Below, piece after piece: positions 12,372-24,413 of a DNA stretch of 64,000 bases; positions within the stretch are counted from its first letter, which is position 1; every line of letters starts with the position of its first letter. A program made the translations under genes and the position numbers. Where the stretch lies: positions 3,224,001 to 3,288,000 of the forward strand of contig NC_049905.1 in assembly GCF_001411555.2 (NCBI RefSeq), given 5' to 3'. Under the pieces are notes generated by a model. It saw only the letters and a list, made by a program, of their open reading frames with translations. It was not told the origin of the DNA and did no database searches. The stretch comes from Juglans regia. Its lineage: Eukaryota > Streptophyta > Magnoliopsida > Fagales > Juglandaceae.

Positions 12372-12694
12372 GAATCAGAAGTTTTTATTCATTATAAGAT
12401 TTTAATAGGATAATAATTATGTTATTGATTAATGATTTTAAAATATAGACCTGATTTAGATATTTTATTATAACGTTACAAGTTATATCAGAATCTATTT
12501 CAATAAAAAATAAAATAGATAATTTGAAATAATAATTTTTATATAGTATTAAGAATTTAAAATTATAAATATATTATTAAAATATAAATTTAAATGACAG
12601 AAAGTAACTCTCCAATTCCAGCCGGGAGCGTTACAAAATGGCTGATATAATGCACAGTTCGCAAGTGGGTACAATCCTAAAAAAAGACACGTTA

Positions 12695-13258
12695 GAGCAT
12701 TCTTATTGGCTTGGCCAAATGAGGAAGTTGGCTAAAATTTACATAATTGATGTCAAAAACATCTCATATTGAATTGGACAAATTTAAAATAATTTAGACT
12801 TTTGCTACAGTGGTTGGCCAAATATGGAGAACTACAATTGATTCACCAAACATTAAAATACTAATTTCTCACTCCAAACAAATATTAAAATATTAGTTTC
12901 TCACTCTAAGTAAAAATACTATTTGGTTTGTAATTAAGAAATTTAGATAGAATTTTAAATGAGTTTAATCAAATATTTTTTATTATTAACATTAAATGAC
13001 TTTTGAAAATATGATTTTTTTTAATATTAATTTAATTAGAATATAATTATTATTAATATTTAATTGGTAGAGATACAAAATGTGATAAAAATAAATTAAA
13101 TAAATAAATTATTAAATTAATAATATTTTATTATTATATAGAAAGTGAATGAATAATCTAATGTGAAGGTTGAGTTTAAATAAAATATATAAATATAAAA
13201 AAATATGATATTAACTAAATTTTAAAAATAAATTTAATTAAACCAATGAGAATGGTCT
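12695..13258. mobile_element. Probable 0.56-kb MITE
   Basis: The left end GAGCATTCTTATTGG and right end CCAATGAGAATGGTC are imperfect inverted repeats around AT-rich non-coding DNA. TTA occurs just outside both ends, with a 2-3 base offset on the right, suggesting a Tourist-like target duplication, but this is not exact. No coding capacity. Confidence 0.5.
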
Positions 13259-16200
13259 GATTAAAAGCCAAACCGACACTATCTCCACACTAGCTTGTTG
13301 ACAATTTGTAGAAAGACAAGCGGGTTAGGTGAGAAATACAGCAACAGCGACCGCTTTTTCAAAAAGTTCTTTAATGTTGAGGCCTCTGCGAAAGAAACTT
13401 CCCCCAACTTTTTCTGTTTTTCAACACTTTTTTCTCCAAACTTTCCATGCCATTCAAGTTTTTCTTTCAAATCACGTCACCACGAACGTTTTAGAAAGAA
13501 AAAGTCCTTTTACCACGCTCCTCTACGGTACTACCGGTCTACAGTACTGCCCTTTTATTTTTTTAATTTCTTTGGCCTATGCACTCTCGCCTTCACTTCA
13601 GAATTTATTGTCAGTTTGATCATTTCTTCCGTCTACACAATCTATAAGATTTGACATAAATAAATGGGTTTAAACTTTTCTTTTTCTAATTTTATTTTTA
13701 TAATTAATTATTCGCATATTACACCCACGTTATCTATATACTGTCCCAATATTTGATTAAAAATAAATGATATTTGTATCATACAGTCCTTACATATTAT
13801 GCAATCTTTTTTAAAAAATTAAATAAATATAAGATTTATATAAAAAAAATTAATTTTTTAATAAAAAATTTCATTTTTTTACAAAGAAATTATGTAATAT
13901 TTATAAATTTTATAACTGTATGTAACATTATTCTTAATTAAATTATTAACTTTTGTATTAGCTTTCGTTCTCAACAAGAAAGAGAAAGCAGAAAAGAAAA
14001 GGAGTAGAAGAGAGATTTCGAGTCATTGGCTGGCCATCAATGGGGATGCAAGAAGGACAAAATCGTAAGGTGCTTTTAGCAGGAGTTGAAATGGGACCCA
14101 TTCGAACATGAGTAGTGCTAGTATATCGTCTACTTTAACGGTTTAACGTGCCTACTAGTACACATTTTATGTTTTAATTTTTTTTTAAATATCTTTAAAT
14201 ATTTTAAAAAAATAAAAATATATCAATATGTTAAAATTTATTTTGCTAATTATTAAATAAATTATAAAAAAAACTAAATATATGAACTGTGAGAAAGTAA
14301 ACTCGTGGGACAGACCTACTATTATTTTCCTTTGAATGTTAATATAGAGTAATGATATACATACAATATATTTTTACAATATATTTAATAACAATATTAT
14401 AAGATGATGATATTTTTGTAAAATGATATTATTTTTATAAGATTTTTTATAAAAATATCTTTCATTTAAAATTTAAAATATAATTGTATAAAATGTTGTG
14501 AAAAATATTTTGTATAAATTATTTTTCATTAATATAAAGGAATTTCTTTTTCTTTTTCTTTTTTGTCAGAAGCTGGACAATGATGTGAGATGTGATGTGA
14601 GCAAAAATGATAAAAGAGTTCTGCCATAGCTACCGTAAAAGTAATCTGAATCACATTATCGAATAGTTTATTTTATTTATTTTATTTTTGTTTTTTATTT
14701 TCATGTATTTTTTTAATTATCATAAATATTTTTAAAAAAATAAAAAATTCATAATACCATTAACTAAGAAAAAAAAATAAAAAAAATCATTCTAAACATT
14801 TTTTATGTCACGAATTCGGGATCAAAGCATTTCTGATTATAAAATGAGCTTATGAACTATGAAGTCCTGACCTGCCGACCAGCAGAAGAAAAAAGTAAAA
14901 AAAAAAAAATAGTATTAGACCCACCCTGAGATGACGTCCCATATTGTTTCTTTCTTCCGACGTGTAAAACGTGTTTCTTTTCCTTTATTTTTTCGAATTT
15001 TTAAATAAATAAAAAATCAAATGCTTTAAAATATAAAAAAAATCTGTTAATTTAGGAAGTTTGAAGGGTAAGATGAGAATTTTATGTTTTATTTGAAAGT
15101 TTAAAATATTATATTTTAATATTATTATTATTTTGTGATTTGAAAAAGTATAATTGAGATTTAAAAAAATTGAATTGTTTATTATATATCATATGATACG
15201 ATATGAGATGAGATGAGATGAAAATTGTGTCTTATATCATCCCAAACTTTTATTTTGGTGTAATTCTCTTACTTTTTATGGTACAATTAAACTTGGATAA
15301 TGGAATAAAATTTAGACAATACTAGAATGACTACCAAATATGCACATTAGTATAAATGAGTTTTTTTTTTTTTTTTTTCTCTCTCTCTTTAATGAATTTT
15401 TCAACATCCTTAACTATTAAGAAAAAAATTGAAAAAAATATAGACATACTAATAGTCACTTCCTTAATTTTTTTTTTAAAAAATAAAATAATAATAGATA
15501 TGAGTAGATATATTTAATGGACATATTATCATTTTCCATAAGATTTTGTTAGGGCGTTAACTCGTGCAATTGGTGTTATTATATTCTTTTCAGATTTATT
15601 GAGTATCTAACTTTACTTCATTTATGGCTTGGTTCCTAATAAATAAATTAGTCAAAGTCAGTAGAGGGACCAGGCCAAGACTAATATGGCACATGACGAT
15701 GATGTGAGTAATATTGTTTTGGGAGTAGAAAATACAATGATAAAGAAAGGTGAAAAATCAATTGCATTAATGGAAATAAGAAAAAAAATCAGCACTTAAA
15801 AAAAAATTAAATTTCAGCAAAGTATGAGTATTGGTCTCCACATCAAATAACTATCAAGTAAAATGTTCCATCATGATTCTGATTCATGAATACTTGTATT
15901 CATTAATACTAATTTGAAATTCATTAGCATTGATCTGCATCATTAATTCTTCATGAGACTGACGATGGCAAAAAATTCTTCATGGCGTCTACTCACGACA
16001 TCAGTTTCTCACACCAGACTGAAAGAGAAGAAATTGGAAGAAGAAGAGAAAAACTGACTGAAATATAGAGTTTTTATTTTTATTTTAAAGGTATTTTAAA
16101 ATTTTTTATTTAAAAAATTAAAAAAAATGAAATGAAATGAGTACAAGTGTAGAAGAATAAAGAAAAAAGAATGCAAAAAGAAAATGTCAACTCACTGTGC

Positions 16201-16861
16201 ACCCTCCCCCACAATTTACAAAAGAGTAACGTTATTATTATCATACTCTCATTTTATTTTGATCATACTAAGTAATATATAATATATTTATTATTATTAA
16301 ATGATAAAAAAATATGTAATAAATTATCATTTAATAGTGATAAATATGTCACATCTTATTAAGTGGTATGAAAGTTGGATGGTAGAATGGTGTATAAAAT
16401 TTTTCTTTGCAAAATCTGTAGGATGGCCAAAATTCGGCATGCAGGAGTACTGAAAGTCTGAAACTTCATTTTCATCACATATTGCTAATAATACCCCATA
16501 TAATATGGACGTTAACGTGTTAGCATAAACAGTAAATCAAACTGAGCTAAACTCTGTATTTTTCATGGACTAGCTGTATTAACTCGTTCATGGTTTGTAG
16601 AAAAGTTCAGCAATAATAATAGTTGCTATATCAGGAATCACTTAACATTTATCACGTGTTGATTGGCATAAGTCAGTATGGATATGGCCGTACTGGAGGC
16701 ACATGTTAGCTATCATTTCTTAGAACTATCGGTGACCATATACAACAATCACGTTTTTTATTTTTTAAAAAAAGAAGTGAGTAGATCGTATATATCATTA
16801 CTCGTCAATATATATATATATATATATATATAGCTAACGAGTGATTACCATAACATGATTC

Positions 16862-16910
<49 letters not shown>

Positions 16911-17287
16911 AGCCATCATTTCTCCATGGACTACCTGTGACTACAACAGCCAAGTGAAACTTAAAGCTACGAGCGATAGTTTTGGAAAATATTCCGTCTT
17001 CGCTGCCTCCCAAGTAATTACTTCATCTCTTTATCCTTCAACTTAATCAATGATATAAGTTCAGAAAAATCATGCTATTTCTCATCAAGTCAATGATATT
17101 AGTATTAGATTTCACTTTCAAGTTATTTATAAAATTATGAATGTAATTAATTAATGTACTAAGAAAATCTTGTGTCTAAAATTTGCGGTCTCTGATCTAT
17201 ACACTCTTGAACACATGATCACCAGCTTCCTCTTCTAATATTTCTGCTTACCAGATAGATTATAATATATGTTAATGATAGATTAAG
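13259..17287. other. AT-rich intergenic region with small repeats
   Basis: No gene seen. Apparent ORFs at 13280-13650 are short, overlapping and match nothing. Contents: a MITE-like unit at about 13750-13940 ending TGTATGTAACATTATTC; a MITE-like palindromic unit at about 14345-14535; a GATGAGATGAG-family MITE fragment at 15056-15245; another small inverted-repeat unit at about 16225-16410; TA microsatellites at 16806-16832 and 16866-16907. The last few hundred bases are the promoter side of gene 2. Confidence 0.5.
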
Positions 17288-17640
17288 ATGGAAACAAAGA
17301 GTAGTACTACTGCCTTTTCTGCGGACGTTCCCGTTCCTAAATTGCATGACAAACGTAATTATGCGGAATGGGCGATTCGGGTGCGAACCTACTTGAAGAG
17401 TCGAGATCTATGGGAGGACATCATTAACGTTGGCAAAAACGCAGCAACTTCTGGGCAAGAAGATGATGAAGATGCTATTAATGTTCCGATAAGGAGGAAT
17501 TACATGGCTTTACATGCGATCCAGATGTCATGCGGGCCAGACGCATTTTCCGAGATTAGGACCGTTTGTTCAGCCCATACTGCTTGGCAAACATTGAAAA
17601 AGAAGTACGGTGAGTCAGTTAATTTCTCTCTCAATGGTAA

Positions 17641-17708
<68 letters not shown>

Positions 17709-20700
17709 GTGAGTCTCAATTTTTTTTTAAATAATTGTGTGGTGCTTACTTATTTCATGACTATAAATATTATTTCTCCTCTATCCAAAACCAATTTCAA
17801 TTTAATACGCATATTGAAACTTTGGTAGGGTTTGTTTGGAGTTGTGCTATGAGTTTTAAAAGTGTTTAAATATTCTTAAAAACTCTTTCACAGAAAAATT
17901 AAATTGCTTGAGTGTTACTTATTAAAGTAACTTTTAATTTCAAATAAATTAAAAAGTACATTTGAGGAAAAACCTCAAACACGCTTTTTTGAATAATCCA
18001 TAATGTAGTTTAAATTTTAAAAAGATTGTCAATAGACAAAAATACCTATTCAATTTTCAGATAATTACAATTTTTAAATTTAAAAAAAAATCAAATGATC
18101 GTCATTTCCACCTCAGAAAACACATTTTTAAGTTGTTTCCAAATAAATGTAACCTATTTAACAGTTCTTTAAGCATATAATTATCAACTAATAAATAATT
18201 TTTTAATAATATAGCTTATTATTTAAGCTATGAGTTATAAGCCCTAACGCAATAAGCTATATTTCTCGTTACAATCCAAACATCCACGTAGTTGATTATT
18301 CGAAGGACCCATGCACATTAAACCTGTTTAGATATTAAAAATATTTCAAAATATTTGTTGATGATAACAAAGAAGTTTGTGAATAGTAATGAAATAATCT
18401 CGTATCTAAGAATAGTTGTGTTATCAAAAGTAGTCTAAAAGATTTAAGCTGGCCGGTTTAAAAAATTAAAAGTTAAATAAAATAAAAAACCTGAAAAAAA
18501 AAAACTCAATGGATTTAAAACTTTTAAAAGGCTAATGCTATATACGGTCCTAGATGGTACAGTTTCCGCTTATTCCCTTTGAGAAAAAATGGAAGTCACC
18601 ATTAAAAAATAATTTTTTCATAAAAATGTCAAATTTATCCATTTTTTTCAAAGAGAGTATACGGAGACTGCACATTTCAATACTGAAAATATCATTTTTC
18701 TTTTTTAAACATAAATCAAATTTTAAAATGATGGATTAAAATATGAAGTTTCTATTTAACGAATTTTACATACACACACACACACACATATATATATATA
18801 TTCCCAAATAACTTAATTGAAATAATGTTGATTTAATTGTCATTAATTGTTAATAAAACTTTGAAAGGATATATTATCCGATGGACTGCCACCACCTCCC
18901 GCGGCGCCAAATTTACTAGATATGGTTTCGAATATGGCATATTCAAATTGGAATATTTATGGTGGGCTCCGGCCGTGCTTAATTGCTTTCTCACAGTGGC
19001 CTGATTAATTGCTTTCGAGATTAATCCAACCGCAGCTATCTTAATTTTGCAGATAAGGGCAACATCGACAATAGTTATCTTAATTTTGCGGACTTGTACA
19101 AGGCCGTGCTTCGTGGTAATAGGGCTGCTGCAGAGGAGTTTCTGGATTCTCAACCAGAGGCAGTAAGGAAGGCAATCACAGATAAAGGCGAAACGGCTCT
19201 TCACATTGCTGTTACTGCTGGACATGACGGTATAGTCAAGGAGTTGGTGGATCGAATGACGAAAGAAGACTTGGGAATTGAAGATGGTGACGGTTGCACA
19301 GCTCTAATGAAGGCTGTTGAGTATGGAAGATCCGAACTGGCGCGCTATTTGTATTTTCGCACTCCGCTGAAGGATCTGGCGCCTGCAGAAAAAGACAAAA
19401 AAGGAGCTATGCTACTTACCCGCGCATTATATTCCAGAAATTTGGGTAACAACGTACTCTTTTTTTTTTTTTCGATCCAATTTATAATATTATTGTCCTT
19501 TATTTCTGATCATTTGAAATCTTGGCATTATAATTTAATTATTAATTCTTTTGTATTTTTTATCATGATTATTTTCTTGTACGCCTCGCACAACACAACT
19601 GTCAACAGAGCTTGCTTTGGATTTAATCTGGACTTACCCACGTTTGACATATGTTCTTGACGACCGCGGCGAGTCCCCGTTCTTAGCATTGGCTTCTATG
19701 CGGCACGCATTTCAGAGTGGAAACCGGCTATCGTTTTGGAAACAATGGATTTATTCCCGTTAGTACTTCTCTCTCTCTCTCTTTCATCACTAGAGTTTGC
19801 CAGTACTACTTTCAAGTTTCAACTATATATGTTAAGGATAGTGATAGGGTTATTTACTATCCAAGTACATTTTAAAATTTTTTATTTTATTTTTTATTTT
19901 TTTAAATATTTTTTTTCCATCTTTAATTATTAAAAAAAATTAAAAATATATATAATTTTACTAATATTCACTTTTTTAATTATTAAATAAAATAAAAAAT
20001 TAAAAAAAATCAAATACTCCTTTAGATGAATTATAGTAGATAGTAACCATATTATTATTCGTATGTTTATTGTTGCACATTGTGGCTGATAGAGAATCAA
20101 AATGCAGTTACCAATGAATCATGTAGGACTGTTCATCCAAGTTCTCGAGAACTCGGGTATACACAGACCGAGTCAGAGCAGGGCTAGAACTCGGATGAAT
20201 CCGAGTTGTAAACCCGGAACCTTTTATTTATTTATTTTAATTCTTAAACGAGTTTGATGGTTAGGATGTTATTACTTTATACTTTCAACTTTAAGTTATG
20301 ATGTTTCGTGTAGATTTTGGGATATTTTCCTTCGCGGTTCAGTAGATGGAAACTGGAAGATTTTAGCTGAAAGTTGAGTTTGGTAATGAGATGAAATGAT
20401 GGAAAATGAAGTTGAGCATCCGATCTGGAACCCACCTCACGAACAATAACTGAAGTGGTCTACATACGGTTTTTTAAAACAAAAATGTGGCCCAAAGTTT
20501 TTCTTTTTGTGTTTTTTTTAAGCCGAGGTAAACACCCAGATGCTACAAAACGCAAACTGTTGTGGGATTTGTTATAAGGTGGAAAGATGACGAGCATCTT
20601 CTTAGTCTAGATTTTTTAGAAGAAGAATGTGCTGACCATCTTGATATTAAAAAAATAAAAAAAAAAGGGGCTAACTCGGAACCAGAATCCGATTTCTTGG

Positions 20701-22591
20701 ATTCCGGACCGGGCTGTGAAAAATCCCACTCGGATGAACAGTTCTAGAATCATGACTATATAAATAGGGTTCGTTTGAAGGTTTCAATATAATTTCCTGC
20801 ATCGAGCCAATGGTATTTATGGAATTATTACTTTTTTTTTTATTATTATTTCTTTAAAGGTCAAAATTGTTCATCCAAGACCTGGATTGACAGCACTAGA
20901 TCTACCCAAATATTTGTCACGGACTTAAGATTTGTTGGCCTTTTTTGTCTGAAAGGAATAAGCATTGATCAATCGGCTCGTTCCACCTATGAAACTCCTT
21001 TGAACAATCCCAACGACGTTGAAAATGGCCGCCAACGCAATATTCTAGTTACAAGGCAATCAGGTATCTTTCTGCCTTAATTACCTTAGAACGTTGAAAA
21101 TTATTCATCGATCCAAGATCTGGATTGACAGTAGTACTTGATCTATCCGATATTTGTCAAGGAGTTCTTAAGATTAGCATACCTTTCTAGGAGCCACCAT
21201 TGAAATTTATATGAACATTCCAAACGTTGAAAATGGCCTCCAACGCAATCAAGTTACAATGCTCGGATCAGGTATATCAGCTTTCTGTCTAATTACCTTA
21301 TAACGTTGAAAATTACTTATTTGTGATCTGTTAATTTCAACGAAATAATTATTTACAATGTACAGTAAGATTGGGCGTCGATCTAATTTCATCAAAATTA
21401 AGATCAATACTATATACATTAATTTGAAGAAGAAATATTCAACTAGCTTTGTTTTGGTGGAACTTTTATATATGATGTGACGTCTATATGTGCTGAAATG
21501 ATTTTGTTAAATTTGCAGTGCCAGCTTTAGTAGTACTGTTGCGCGTTCTAGTTTCAGCAATTTTCCGGGATTACTTGTTGGGTATACCGTCTCCACTCCA
21601 TCAAAATTGTATCTTGATAATTTTTGTTTGAAATTTTTGTGAGTTATGCGTTGACAACACTAATAATGACAATGTCAATTTTGCTCAACAAATTAAAAGT
21701 TAACTAAAAAAAATTCAATTAGACGAAAACTGGCTTATATATCAGCGTGAAAAATCACTTTTAAAGGATTTATCTGTGGACGAAGTAATTATTTTCTTTA
21801 AAAAAAAAAAAAAAATTAATACTAAGAAAATTTCCTTGTAAGCGCGTACTTATTAGTTATTAGATGAGATTTTAGCCATGTAAACTTGCAAAAAATTAAT
21901 TAATTTGAACAAGAAATATTATACTAGCTTTGTTTTGGTAGAACTTTTATGATGTCCATATAAGTACTGAAAATATTTTGTTCACTTTGCAGGGCCAGCA
22001 AAATCAATAGTCAGCAACTGGCTCGGTATACCGTCTCCACTACTCCATTAAAATCATATCTTGATAATTTTTGTTTAAGTTTTTGTACTTTCTTTTTTCT
22101 TTATTTTTTTTGTTTTGGTTTCATCCAGTTAAATTGGCATTGTTTTAATAATTGTCAAAGGAATCCAGCAGTTATATGAAATGAAGAAGATCCATATCCA
22201 ATCCGAGGAACTTCTTTCCTGCATGTGTAAGGAGATACCAAAAATCTCCCAAACTCGACAACTTACAAGTGGTGGGGTTTATGATGCAATCAACCGTGCT
22301 GTCAAAAATGGGATTTTCGAGTTTGTTTCCACAACAATCAGCGAGGATCCAAGATTTTTGGAGATGGAAGATACAGATTCGAGGAACATATTTATGCTCG
22401 CTGTTCTGTATCGACATGCTAAGATCTTTAGCCTTGTAAATGGGCATGATATGAAGAACCCTTTGACATCTAACAAAGATCGCAGCGATAATAACTTGTT
22501 GCATATGGCAGGGATGGTAAATGATTCCACTAGGCTTAATCGAAGCTCTGGTACAGCTTTACAGATGCAAAGAGAATTACAATGGTTTAAG

Positions 22592-22627
<36 letters not shown>

Positions 22628-22904
22628 CCCGGCATGTTTTCTTTTCCTCTCTTTCGGTAAGTAAGTTTTTCTTATTGTAAAAAGGAAACAAGATACATAA
22701 CAAACTCAAAACTACTAACCATGAATGCTCACGACAACCCTTTTTTCTTCAAAGAACACACCATATATATGCCTAAACATATGGATTGAGTTTTTCTCCA
22801 ACTCCCTGTGATGGTCTAATTTGTTAAAAGAAAGACATAATAATAAAAGTGTGGAATTCATATTGTACAATATTATATAGTCTCACACATGCAACACACC
22901 ATCT

Positions 22905-22965
<61 letters not shown>

Positions 22966-23774
22966 GTAGTTAATACCTACCTATAGTTGATCCGCTCCTT
23001 CAAAGTAGCGGTGATCTATTAATATATAAGAAGAAAACATCTATTTAATAGATATTATAACATTGACTTCACTTACGTACACAAGTACTAAATTTACCCT
23101 TCCCTTATACATATGAAGTTTTTTGATAGGAAATATTACCCACAGTTAAGTTATTGATTTTGGAAGCATTTTTTTAACAAATGCAGGAGGTGGAGGGAAT
23201 TGTCAATCCCAATATTAAAGAAAATACTAATAAAGATGGTTTAACTCCACGACAATTGTTTACAAAGAACCATGAGGATATGATGGAAAAGGGAGAAAAA
23301 TGGATGAAGGACACAGCATCGTCATGTACAGTGGTGGGTGCTCTGATTGTTACCATTATGTTTGCTGTAGCTTTTACGATTCCAGGTGGTAATGACCAAA
23401 CTAAAGGCTATCCAATATTCTTAAAGAAAAAATTGTTTATGCTCTTTATAATATCCGATGCATTGTCGCTTTTTTCTTCCTCAATTTCAGTCTTGATGTT
23501 TTTGGGAATTCTCACATCACGTTATGCAGAAGAAGATTTTCTCAAGTCTTTGCCTAAAAAGATGGTTATAGGTCTTTCCAACCTTTTCTTATCTATTGCA
23601 ACCATGATGATAACATTTTCTGCTGCTCTTTTAATCATGCTACATGACCAATTACCGGTTGCAATTCCTCTCATTTGTTTGATTGGCGTTCCGGCGGTCA
23701 TCTTTGTAAAGATTCAGTTCCCCATTCTTAAAGATATGTTCATGTCGACCTATTTCCCTGCAATAGGAAGATGA
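17288..23774 (+). CDS. Ankyrin/PGG-domain membrane protein (ITN1-like), gene 2, complete
   Basis: Seven exons splice cleanly: 17288-17609, 19053-19445, 19609-19758, 20956-21063, 21519-21581, 22161-22591 and 23187-23774. They give 684 residues, with internal junctions in phase 1 except the last (phase 0). Residues 1-107 form a copia-gag-like (UBN2/DUF4219-type) region (KLHDKRNYAEWAIRVRTYLK). Residues about 108-240 hold ankyrin repeats (GETALHIAVTAGH, DGCTALMKAVEYG). Residues 289-345 form a variable linker and short hydrophobic exon. Residues 346-489 include GGVYDAINRAVKNG and NLLHMAG. Residues 490-684 form the PGG domain with four membrane segments (about 536-553, 571-593, 615-638, 647-664) and the PGG triplet at 555-557. 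Probably an integral membrane protein of the ITN1/ACD6 class, involved in stress or defence signalling; the specific role is unknown. It is a dispersed paralogue of gene 1, about 18.7 kb away. Exons 4 and 5 each have a second, phase-compatible copy downstream. Confidence 0.85.
17643..17703 (+). repeat. (CT)n(TA)n microsatellite in intron 1 of gene 2
   Basis: A CT run at about 17645-17678 passes straight into a TA run to 17703, starting some 35 bases after the donor at 17610. The rest of the intron (17704-19052) is AT-rich with a small inverted-repeat unit at about 18535-18680 and a CA/TA run near 18772-18800. Confidence 0.9.
20124..20746. mobile_element. Non-autonomous hAT-type element in intron 3 of gene 2
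   Basis: Terminal inverted repeats are TAGGACTGTTCATCC (left) and GGATGAACAGTTCTA (right). The element is flanked by a perfect 8-bp target duplication GAATCATG at 20116-20123 and 20747-20754, diagnostic of hAT transposition. It is 623 bp with no transposase; the interior is rich in CTCGG/CCGAG words. It lies wholly within an intron and away from both splice sites. Confidence 0.88.
21191..21271 (+). other. Second copy of exon 4 (possible alternative exon)
   Basis: This segment parallels exon 4 (20956-21063), with shared surroundings (GATCTGGATTGACAG, GTTGAAAATGGCC, CAACGCAAT). It has its own acceptor (CTTTCTAG) and donor (TCAG|GTATAT), is open, and is 81 nt long with the same phase 1-1 borders, encoding about 26 residues including NVENGLQRN. 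It could replace, follow or be skipped alongside exon 4. Whether it is transcribed cannot be read from DNA. Confidence 0.5.
21993..22025 (+). other. Second copy of exon 5 (possible alternative micro-exon)
   Basis: It lies in a repeat of the exon-5 neighbourhood (21417-21640 versus 21898-22080). It has TTTGCAG before and GGTATACC after, like exon 5, but is 30 nt shorter by an in-frame internal deletion (33 nt versus 63 nt), stays open and keeps phase 1-1. Gene 1's single exon at 1117-1167 sits in the context of this second copy. Confidence 0.5.
22595..22966 (+). repeat. Microsatellites in the last intron of gene 2
   Basis: A CT run at about 22595-22622 begins three bases after the donor GT (22592-22593). 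A second compound CT/TA run lies at about 22911-22966. The same layout occurs in gene 1. Confidence 0.9.
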
Positions 23775-24309
23775 AGTTTGATTTGAAGTAATCCATTGTG
23801 CAATATGCTGTTTTGCAATATAAACTTAAGATCTCTTCGGTGGCAACGCAAGAGATTGCATGCTTCTAGCTAGCTTGAGGCTACAAGGAAGAAGGCTTAA
23901 AGTTTGTGTCGCTCAAAAGAATATAGATTCATAACTTTCTTCATTATCTCACAAGTTTAAGGGCTTGAGAGAAAGTTGAAAGATTTCTCGTTTGGAAGAA
24001 ATTTGTGTTTAGTGTGTTTTGTAAGACTTGGATGTATTAAGACTTTAGGTTTTAGTGTTTTTGTTATCACTACTACTCTTTTAGCTTAACTTTTTATTTT
24101 GTATGTCTTCCTATTTGTCTTCACTAGTGGGTGTATCTTTTTAAGCCTAACCATATGGATCTTAGCATTTCATATTATAACTGATTTACTCTTTCCAATA
24201 ATATATATCAACACCAATCCATTCCTTAGTATTCAACGCTATAAATGAAAGGAAGATCCAAATGAAAAATAGGTGAAAATGGGAGTGGGGAAGATGCGTG
24301 AGAAATCAC

Positions 24310-24413
24310 CTTGTCATTCATCTCTTTGAGTGCCTCCTCTGTAGTACTGTACTCTACGATTGCATAAGCTTTGGATCTTTTAGAAACACTTTCCATTATA
24401 AATTTTAGCTTCA
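24310..24413 (-). pseudogene. RRM-domain exon, ORRM1-like C-terminal fragment
   Basis: The minus strand reads KLKFIMESVSKRSKAYAIVE and then YSTTEEALKEMNDK, ending in a GT donor at 24309-24308. This is the RNP1-containing second half of an RNA-recognition motif, closest in style to the C-terminal RRM of organelle RRM protein 1. The 5' border has only a weak acceptor (GTGAG), and neither the first half of the RRM nor the final exon was found nearby. It lies downstream of, and in the same orientation as, the RIP-domain exons at 26421-27183, so it may be the tail of that gene; it may be a relic. Confidence 0.5.

Noticed and set aside
13279..13654. Three overlapping ORFs
   Set aside because: Mutually overlapping on both strands, no start context, no motif; likely chance.
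19094..19660. A stand-alone ankyrin ORF ending in a hydrophobic tail
   Set aside because: The tail is intron read-through; the donor at 19446 and acceptor at 19608 restore the family sequence.
22181..22660. Starting a separate gene at the ATG at 22181
   Set aside because: The frame is open upstream to an acceptor at 22160 and continues the family sequence (IQQLYEMK), so it is an internal Met.
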